DNA from: Candidatus Zipacnadia bacterium
GTDB taxonomy: Bacteria; Armatimonadota; Zipacnadia; Zipacnadales; Zipacnadaceae
Length of the DNA: 5,466 bases
Assembly: GCA_029821215.1 (NCBI GenBank)
Contig: JALGTV010000111.1
Location: 1-5,466 of the forward strand
Direction of reading: 5' to 3'
In this document: one piece after another, positions 1 through 5,466 of the stretch
Layout: every line of letters starts with the position of its first letter
Position numbering within the stretch: position 1 is the first letter of the stretch
Notes under the pieces: generated by a model
Told to the model about the DNA's origin: nothing
Database searches by the model: none
The model's input: the letters and a program-made list of their open reading frames with translations, nothing else
Translations under genes and position numbers: made by a program

Positions 1-360
1 AATCAGACCGCCGAGGGCAGTTAGCGCCAGAGGCCGCCACATCTCGGAGCCTTCCCCAAGCGCCAAGGCCATAGGGATCATAGCAAAGCCGGTAGACAGC
101 GCGGTCATTAGAATGGGGCGCAGCCTAATCCTCCCGCCTTCAATGATGGCCTCCCGTAGTGCCATACCCCGTTCGCGGAGCAGATTGATAATTTGCACTA
201 ACAGAATAGAGTTGCTGACCACAATGCCGGTAAGCAACAATATGCCCAGGAAGACCATCAGGCTGATGACAGTGCCGGTCAATAGCAGGACAATGCTAAC
301 TCCAATTATTTCCAGAGGAATGGCCAACATAATAGTCAAGGGATGAACCAGGGACTCAAA
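1..360 (-). pseudogene. RND efflux permease, C-terminal continuation in shifted frame (runs off left edge)
   Basis: From base 360 down to base 1 the minus strand reads 120 codons without a stop, in the frame one base ahead of the preceding permease fragment. My translation begins FESLVHPLTIMLAIPLEIIG and continues through LTGIVVSNSILLVQIINLL, GGRIRLRPILMTALSTGF and LGEGSEMWRPLALTALGGLI. These match in order the end of TM8, TM9, TM10, the cytoplasmic RLRPILMT motif, TM11 and the beginning of TM12 of RND permeases. About 40 more residues would be expected beyond the edge. The first in-frame ATG is at 330-328, has no convincing ribosome binding site and lies inside TM9, so separate translation is unlikely. 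Where AcrB has Lys940 in TM10 this protein has Ser (codon 216-214). The AcrB Arg971 counterpart appears to be kept in RLRPI (near 120-118). I read this as the detached 3' part of the gene starting at 3025. Confidence 0.88.
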
Positions 361-362
361 TG
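356..362 (-). other. Frameshifting deletion junction inside the permease gene
   Basis: The minus strand here reads GGC ATT TGA in the upstream frame and A TTT GAG TCC in the downstream frame. RND permeases of this type normally have about ten residues of TM8, of the kind LLVYMVMAxQ, between LALxxAI and FES. Here the two flanks are joined directly, so about 32 nt (not a multiple of three) is absent. The exact breakpoints can slide by a base or two because T residues occur on both sides. The size is inferred from remembered family sequences, not from an alignment. Confidence 0.8.
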
Positions 363-3021
363 CCCATAATTAGGGCAAGGCCCATCCCGGCAAAGGCTTC
401 GCGGCGGTCTTCCTCCGCTCCTGCAAACTCATAGTCATAGCCCTGGGGCCAGTTGTGGCTAAGCGGTTTTATGCGGGCGTCTACATCCTTGAGAATATCG
501 GTTAAGGCACGGTCGGGTGACTTACTGGCCGTGACCTTGACTACTCGCTGCCGCTCTTCACGGTTAATTTGAGTAGGGCCAGCGGCGGGCTTAATGTGTG
601 CAATCTCGGTCAGAGGTATTACCTGACCGGTATATGGTGATAGGATAGTAGCATTTTTTACGGTCTCGATCCAGTCGCGGTCTGCCTCAGCCGCCTGAAC
701 TTTAATATCGTATTCTTCCCCCGCCTCGCGATACTTGGTTAACTGCTGGGTTCCCCGGACCAGGGTCTGGAGAGTAGCCGCCACCTGATGAGCAGTTATG
801 CCTAAAGTGCCCGCCTTCTGCCGGTCAATGAACACCTGATACTCAGGCTTACCCGGCCGCCAATTGAGGTCTAAATCTTGCAATCCAGGTACGTCCGCAA
901 TCTCATCCATAACCTCATTACCCAGGCGGCTAAGCACAGGCAGTTCGTCTCCACTGATAGCCACCTCAATATCGGCCCCACCCATAGCGCCCGGACCCAT
1001 TTCCCCAAAGCGAGCGGTTACCCCGGGCACCTGGGCGAACTTCTGGCGCAGGTCATCCTGGATTTCACTGGTGTGCCGTTCACGCTGGCCTCGGGGCGTT
1101 AACTTGCCATACAAAGTAGCGGTATTCACCCCGCCTCCGCCCATACCCATCATCATAGCGGCTTCAGCGCCAAGCTCGCCACCGGCAGCCCCGACCGACT
1201 GAAATTCGGGAGTCTGCTGTATTATTTGCTCCAACTTCTGGGTCATCTGATCAGTATATTCTATTGATGAACCAATGGGAGTTTCCACATTAACAAACAC
1301 CTCATTCCTCTCCGTCGCGGGGAAGAATTCCAGGCCTACTAATCCCATTAGCATAAGACTGATAACGAAGGTGCCGCCGGCAATAGCAACGGTAATAGAG
1401 CGATGGCCCAGCGCCCAGGTTATGGCTCGCAGGTACCATTGGGTTAGCCATGCAAAGCCCTGTTGAAATCGCTCTAATCCTTTCTCTACGAAGCGACTGA
1501 TTGCCCTAAAGGCACGCGGACAATCGCTAGGGGCTTCCGTTGGACTCTGTGGCGCAGCCATAAGTCGCGAACAAAGCAAGGGAACCAGGGTCAGGGCAAC
1601 TACCAGTGAGGCGGCTAATCCAAACATTACTACCAGAGCCATGGAGCTGAATATCTCGCTAACCATTCCCCCAACAAAAAGTAACGGGAAGAACACTGCC
1701 ATGGTAGCGATGGTAGCCGCCGTGCAAGCCATGGCTACCTCACTGGTGGCCGAAATGGCCGCCTTTATTACTGGCTCGCCTTCCTCTATATGACGATGGA
1801 TGTTCTCTAAAACAACAATGGAGTCGTCCACAATACGGCCGATAGCCAGCACCAATCCGCCCATAGTCACTATATTCAGAGTCATATCGGCGAAGTACAT
1901 CAGAACAAAGGTGGCAATCAAGGACATGGGGATGGAGACGGCCACCACCAGGGTATTACGGACGGCAGCCAGGAAGAAAAAGATGATGATAACCGCTAAG
2001 ATAGCACCCTCAATGCCTGCCTCATACAAGTTATTCAGCGATTGCTTGATATACTCGGCCTGGTCAAAAGTAGCCTGTAACTCTACGCCCGCCGGTAGTT
2101 TCTCCGGCAGTGTCTTCATACCCTGATGGACAGCATTGGATACCTCTACCGTATTGGCTACCGACTCTTTGGCTATCGCTAACGCTACGCAGGGCTGGCC
2201 ATTAAGGCGGGCAAAGCTGCGAATCTCCTTATGAGTATCTTTGACCTGGGCTACATCCCGCAGGCGAATGGCCGTACCGTTGTGAGCACCGATGGCAATG
2301 TCAGCAATCTCGGCGACGCTCTGGAATTGTCCTATGGTGCGAATTGTGTATTCTTTGGTGCCTTCAGTGGTATAACCAGCAGGGAGATTAAGGTTCTCAG
2401 CACGCAAGACGTTTTCAATCTGTCCCACGGACAGCCCGTAAGCGTCTAACCGCGCCCGATCTAACTGTACCAGGATTTCCCGCTCCAGGCCGCCATAAAT
2501 GCTGGCCGCCGCCACTCCTTCCAGTTTCTCTAACTCTGGTTTGATAATATCATCGGTGATTTTCCGCAATCGTTCCATATCCTCCATACCAGTGACTTCA
2601 AGCTCCATCACCGGCATTATAGTGGAGGGGTCCATTTTGCTAATGAGCGGGCGGTGGGCATCTTCCGGCAACCAGTTAATGACGGGGTCAACCTTTTCGC
2701 GAGTATCAAAGGCCGCATCATCCATATCGGTGCCCCATTCGAACTCAAGGGTAACTACTGAGAGGCTGTCCCGAGAAATTGACCGGATGCTCTTAAGGTC
2801 CTCAACGATGGCCGCGGCTTCCTCAATGGGCTTAGTGACAAACTCCTCTACTTCCTCGGGACCGGCGCCCGGATAGCGGGTCACAACAGTTATCACCGGA
2901 AAGGTAATATCGGGCAGCAGGTCTATCTTCAGTTTATAAAACCCTACTATACCCAGCAGCACCACTGCCAGAGCAACCATATAGGTAGTGACAGGCCGAT
3001 TTAGTGAAAAGCGGGCCGGAT

Positions 3022-3025
3022 TCAT
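3022..3025 (-). other. ATGA overlap between adaptor stop and permease start
   Basis: The adaptor's TGA (3024-3022) and the permease's ATG (3025-3023) share bases as ATGA, the classic arrangement for translational coupling. A G-rich stretch, GGGGGTGA at 3043-3036, lies 10 nt before the ATG and may act as a moderate ribosome binding site. The ATG is well supported because it begins MNPARFSLNRPVTTYM, a typical RND permease N-terminus leading into TM1. Confidence 0.85.
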
Positions 3026-4674
3026 TGCTCAGCCGTCACCCCCGTCCTGCGGATTTCAATCCGTTGTCCAGACTCTAGTCGGTCCTGACCCCGGACAATA
3101 ACTTGGTCGCCCTGGTTCAGCCCACGGAGAATTGCAACACTATCAGCTTCCTGTAGTCCGGTCTGTACTTCCTTTTCTATTGCTTGCCCGCGTTCCGCAA
3201 TGTACACGAAGCTCTTCCCGTCGCGTTCTATCACAGCCTCACGAGGCACTACCAAGACATTTGTCTGCTGTTCGGCGATGATCTCAATGCGCGCAAACAT
3301 TCCCTGCTTCAACTTGCCCTCTGCGTTTGGCACCCGTATCTTAACCTCGACGGCCCGCGAGGCGGGCTCAGCGATCGGCAGAATCTCGCTCACAGTCCCG
3401 CGGAATGCAACGCCCCCCAAGGCATCAACCGTGACCTTCACCACCTGCCCTTCGTCTATTTCTCCGATTTTGACTTCGCCAATTTGGGCGCGGACGTATA
3501 CCTGAGCATTGTTCACGAGCCGAAACAGTGGGACCCCCGGTAAGGCCGATTCGCCCGCGTCAATATTGCGCTGAGCTACAATACCCGGGGCCGGCGCTCG
3601 GATGTACGCATAACCAATTTGCGTTTGCAGGTAGCCCACGTTAGCCTTAGCCTGGGCAAGACCGGCCCTGGCCGCCTGCACGTCCTCTTCACTAATCTGG
3701 TTACGGGCAGCAGCGGCTTGAGCCATTTCCAGTCCGGCCCGCGCCTGGTCAACCTGGTTCTGGGCGGCTTCTACGTCCCTTTGCCGGATATCGTTTTGGG
3801 CTTGATTGGCTCTGGCCAGGGCCAAAGCGGCTGTAGCCTGTTGCACCTGAGCCTCGGCGATACGTATCTCTTCGCTGCGGGCACCTTCTCTAATTAAATC
3901 AAGCTCCTGGACGGCGGCATTGTAGTTGGCCGTGGCCACGTCATATTGTAATTTGGCCGCATCATACTGCTGTTGGGCGATAGCGCCCTCAGCCAGGAGC
4001 TGCTGGGCCCGGTCCAGATTCTTCTTAGCAGTATCCCGGTTAGCCTGCGCCCGGTGGACGGCCTCTTCAGCTTGCTGCTTCTGCTGGAGGCGGGCGCCCT
4101 GTTTGATTATATCCAGACGAGCTTGCGCTTGCTTGAGCGCCTCTTGTGCTTGCTGAACCGATGTAACTGTTTGAGTTGTTGTAATTTGGGCATTTGTCTG
4201 AGCCTGTTGGAGGCGGGCCTCGGCAGCTTGTAACTGCGCCTCAGCACTGGCAATGCCGGTGCTGGTTTGCGCGGCTTGCAGCCCCACCCCGGTTTGCGCC
4301 TGCTTCAGCCGAGCCTCCGCCGCGGCAACCGCTGCGCGAGCCTGGTTCAGTTGGGAAAGCAGATCCCTGTGCTCCAGTACGGCTAGCAACTGGCCAGCTT
4401 TGACGGCATCGCCTTCATCCACATATACCTTCGCTACCTTACCCGGAATCTTTGACACTACACTCACATCCACCTTAGCCTCTACTGTGCCGGTGGCTGT
4501 GAAGGACCGATAGATATCCCCTATTTTTACAGGCTGTGTCTCAACCGGTAGAGCCGGCTCTTCCTCGGCAGTTTGCTGGGCCGCCAGCTTGCTTTGCTTT
4601 AAGGCTCGCGTTAGCAAGACGCCACCCAGCACTAGAACGACCAAGATAATGGCAGCAACAAGTTTACGGTTCAC
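3022..4674 (-). CDS. RND efflux periplasmic adaptor (membrane fusion protein, HlyD/AcrA superfamily)
   Basis: This is the periplasmic adaptor that links the inner-membrane permease to the outer-membrane channel. It has 550 residues, long for an AcrA-type adaptor (about 370-400). The start is GTG at 4674, chosen for its Shine-Dalgarno and because the membrane anchor begins at once. Residues 5-22 form a hydrophobic segment with no lipobox cysteine, so anchoring is by a membrane helix or signal peptide rather than a lipid. Domains: first lipoyl half (about 67-101, with SKIPGKVAKVYVDEGDAVKAGQ), a very long alpha-hairpin (about 102-348), second lipoyl half (349-388, with YIRAPAPGIVAQRNIDAGE), beta-barrel (about 390-465, ending KLKQGMFARIEI), and membrane-proximal domain (about 470-545, starting VLVVPREAVIERDGKSFVYI). 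The hairpin tip, which docks on the TolC channel in this family, is probably LLAEGAIAQQQYD (226-238), leaving two arms of about 110-125 residues. The arms are Ala/Gln-rich with related units: AEARLKQAQT and AEARLQQAQT, LDIIKQGAR and LDLIREGAR. The gene overlaps the permease start by 4 nt. I see no metal-binding His or Met cluster, which fits a drug-type rather than a metal-type pump. Confidence 0.95.
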   Translation of the reverse strand: MNRKLVAAIILVVLVLGGVLLTRALKQSKLAAQQTAEEEPALPVETQPVKIGDIYRSFTATGTVEAKVDVSVVSKIPGKVAKVYVDEGDAVKAGQLLAVLEHRDLLSQLNQARAAVAAAEARLKQAQTGVGLQAAQTSTGIASAEAQLQAAEARLQQAQTNAQITTTQTVTSVQQAQEALKQAQARLDIIKQGARLQQKQQAEEAVHRAQANRDTAKKNLDRAQQLLAEGAIAQQQYDAAKLQYDVATANYNAAVQELDLIREGARSEEIRIAEAQVQQATAALALARANQAQNDIRQRDVEAAQNQVDQARAGLEMAQAAAARNQISEEDVQAARAGLAQAKANVGYLQTQIGYAYIRAPAPGIVAQRNIDAGESALPGVPLFRLVNNAQVYVRAQIGEVKIGEIDEGQVVKVTVDALGGVAFRGTVSEILPIAEPASRAVEVKIRVPNAEGKLKQGMFARIEIIAEQQTNVLVVPREAVIERDGKSFVYIAERGQAIEKEVQTGLQEADSVAILRGLNQGDQVIVRGQDRLESGQRIEIRRTGVTAEQ

Positions 4675-4680
4675 TATCTA

Positions 4681-5466
4681 TCACTCCTGTTCGCCAGCGA
4701 GGGGCAATTCATCATTAGATACATTGACTGCGCTGAGTAGTTCCGCTTCAGCCATCTGATATCCGTATAGAGCGTTGACATGGTTGGTACGGGCCGCGGT
4801 CAGTGCTACGCGGGCATCGGTGACCTCCACCGCCCGGCCCACACCAGCACTATAGCGAACCTGGGCCAGTCGCAAGGCTTCTTCGGCCTGCTGGACGGTT
4901 TTAGCGGTAGCCTGGAGACGAGATTTGGCTTCCTGCAGTTTCAAGTATGCGTCCTGGACCTGAGCTGAGACCTGCTGTTTGATCTGCTCAACAGCCAGTC
5001 GGGCTTGCTCCTGGCGGTGATAAGCTTGTTGCTCCTTAGCCGAAGCGGCGCCGCCATCAATGAGTGGTTTACTTAGGCTGAGAGTTACGTTCCAATTGTA
5101 GTCAGCCGAGAAGCCGGCCGCGCTCTTGCGTTGGTAACCGCCCATCAAATCAAGGTTAATGCCCCGCTGAGCGGCAGCCAGCCGACCCTGGACCTGAGAT
5201 AGCTGGACGCTTTTGCGGGCCGCCAAGATCTCCTGACGACGCTGGCGCGCCAGGTCAATGCAGTCAGAGAGTTGCACGCTTATGGGGACAGGCTCAGGCG
5301 GAGTCACCAATTCAAGTGGAGTAGTCAACTCCACGGCTAATATCTGTTTGAGCGCTGTCTTAGCTAATTGGATACTATTCTCAGCGGCAATCAAGTCCTG
5401 GCGGGCATTGGCAATATCCACTTCAGCGCGGAGCACATCAAACTTAGGCGCTGCCCCCGCCTCAAA
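4681..5466 (-). CDS. TolC-family outer-membrane efflux channel, C-terminal part (5' end outside window)
   Basis: This is the outer-membrane channel of the tripartite pump, forming the exit duct through which substrate leaves the cell. 261 residues are visible, read in frame from the window edge to a TGA at 4683-4681. A GTG at 5436 is only an internal valine codon: ten in-frame residues before it (FEAGAAPKFD) complete the family motif leading into VLRAEVDIANAR, so the gene continues past 5466. TolC family members are about 430-480 residues, so roughly the first 40% is missing, including any signal peptide or lipobox. Visible order: end of the first helical repeat (1-43), a linker with TPPEPVP (49-62), second-repeat helix (66-103), a beta segment ending in LSLSKPLIDGG (129-139, the typical 'Plf-GG' signature), a long coiled-coil helix (141-202), RYSAGVGRAVEVTDAR (204-219), and a last helix ending ALYGYQMAEAELLSAV (232-247). 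The short tail is acidic. It is the first visible gene of the operon, 6 nt before the adaptor. Family assignment is firm; substrate is unknown. Confidence 0.93.
   Translation of the reverse strand, partial: FEAGAAPKFDVLRAEVDIANARQDLIAAENSIQLAKTALKQILAVELTTPLELVTPPEPVPISVQLSDCIDLARQRRQEILAARKSVQLSQVQGRLAAAQRGINLDLMGGYQRKSAAGFSADYNWNVTLSLSKPLIDGGAASAKEQQAYHRQEQARLAVEQIKQQVSAQVQDAYLKLQEAKSRLQATAKTVQQAEEALRLAQVRYSAGVGRAVEVTDARVALTAARTNHVNALYGYQMAEAELLSAVNVSNDELPLAGEQE
4684..4688 (-). promoter_or_regulatory. Ribosome binding site of the adaptor gene
   Basis: AGGAG lies 9 nt upstream of the GTG at 4674 and sits within the last codons of the TolC homologue. The surrounding AGGAGTGAT is close to the ideal complement of the 16S rRNA 3' end. 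It supports the GTG start, and its position before the upstream stop suggests the two genes are translated from one messenger with likely coupling. Confidence 0.75.

Larger units (their letters stand above)
356..3025 (-). pseudogene. RND efflux permease (HAE-1 type), N-terminal 889 residues, frame broken in TM8
   Basis: This is the proton-driven inner-membrane pump subunit (AcrB-like), which works as a trimer and hands substrate to the adaptor. TM1 is at about 13-31. The first periplasmic porter part follows, with LLPDITFPVITVVTRYPGA (36-54). TM2-TM6 lie at about 337-485, and a Pro-rich cytoplasmic loop with an amphipathic helix at 490-535. TM7 is at about 543-565, the second porter part at 566-870, and TM8 starts near 876. 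TM4 carries GRIVDDSIVVLENI with the proton-relay pair D400-D401. Metal pumps of the CusA/CzcA type have a single Asp there, so this is the drug/amphiphile branch. A Met/Gly-rich stretch (623-632) sits close to the switch-loop position. The frame ends at a TGA (358-356) just after LALIMGI, mid TM8. Family members are about 1030-1070 residues, and the missing remainder is found in the next frame (1-360). Without TM8-TM12 the product should not be a working pump. The 5' end is intact and coupled to the adaptor gene. Alternatively the gene is whole and the break is a sequence error. Confidence 0.9.

Noticed and set aside
354..362. Programmed +1 frameshift at ATT TGA G, resembling the CTT TGA C site of prfB
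   Set aside because: A +1 slip would join the two frames, but Ile-tRNA moving from AUU to UUU would leave a U-U mismatch. There is no Shine-Dalgarno-like stimulator just upstream (the sequence is CCCTAATTATGGGC). The joined product would still lack about ten residues of TM8.
864..1202. 112-codon plus-strand open frame opposite the permease
   Set aside because: The Ser/Pro/Arg-rich product is typical of reverse-complement reading of a conserved gene. No independent coding signal was seen. The same applies to the frames at 113-346, 1800-2126 and 2499-2876.
3184..3543. 119-codon plus-strand open frame opposite the adaptor gene
   Set aside because: It lies wholly antisense to a well-conserved adaptor domain, has no recognisable domain or ribosome binding site, and its composition mirrors the gene beneath it. 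A second overlapping plus-strand frame at 3200-3505 is equally a shadow.
4194..4513. Plus-strand open frames rich in Ala, Pro and Cys opposite the hairpin
   Set aside because: They arise from the antisense of repeated GCN and CAR codons in the Ala/Gln-rich coiled coil, and no start signal supports them.
5434..5436. GTG at 5436 as the true start of the TolC homologue
   Set aside because: The frame is open to the window edge, and the ten residues before the GTG complete a conserved TolC-family motif. A 251-residue protein would lack half the barrel, so the gene is simply cut by the window.
1..5466. Mobile element, CRISPR array, tRNA/rRNA or riboswitch
   Set aside because: I saw no terminal inverted repeats, regularly spaced repeats, tRNA-like folds or conserved RNA motifs. 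Nearly every base is explained by three adjoining minus-strand coding regions.

Overview
The window is one stretch of a minus-strand operon for a tripartite RND efflux pump, read from high to low coordinates. The order is outer-membrane channel (TolC family), periplasmic adaptor (membrane fusion protein), then inner-membrane RND permease of the hydrophobe/amphiphile (HAE-1) type. Both ends of the window cut through genes: the TolC homologue lacks its N-terminus at the right edge, and the permease runs off the left edge. There is no intergenic space. The TolC stop and the adaptor start are 6 nt apart, and the adaptor and permease overlap by 4 nt (ATGA). No promoter, terminator, RNA gene, mobile element or CRISPR array is visible; any promoter would lie beyond the right edge.

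The main anomaly is in the permease. Its reading frame runs for 889 codons from base 3025 and hits a TGA at 358-356, in the middle of transmembrane helix 8. The homologous protein continues at once in the next frame (bases 360 to 1, 120 codons, no stop), with family motifs intact up to the window edge. About 32 nt of expected coding sequence is missing at the junction, roughly the second half of TM8. As written, the permease is a frameshifted, split gene. This is either a real recent deletion or an assembly or sequencing error, and the window alone cannot decide which.

Other points are smaller. The adaptor has an unusually long alpha-hairpin of about 245 residues, apparently built from related coiled-coil units. 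The permease has a Met/Gly-rich insertion close to where AcrB has its switch loop, and a serine where AcrB has its TM10 relay lysine.

The organism has an outer membrane or an equivalent diderm envelope, since a TolC-type channel is co-transcribed with the pump. Base composition is moderate (about half G+C by eye). The permease's general look (GRIVDDSIV in TM4, Met/Gly-rich loop) suggests, weakly, a Firmicutes-related or other non-proteobacterial diderm. The pump would take up lipophilic compounds from the inner membrane or periplasm using proton-motive force and pass them through the adaptor and channel to the outside. The substrate cannot be named from sequence. I see no convincing evidence of a new kind of system; this is a recognisable efflux operon with one conspicuous lesion.
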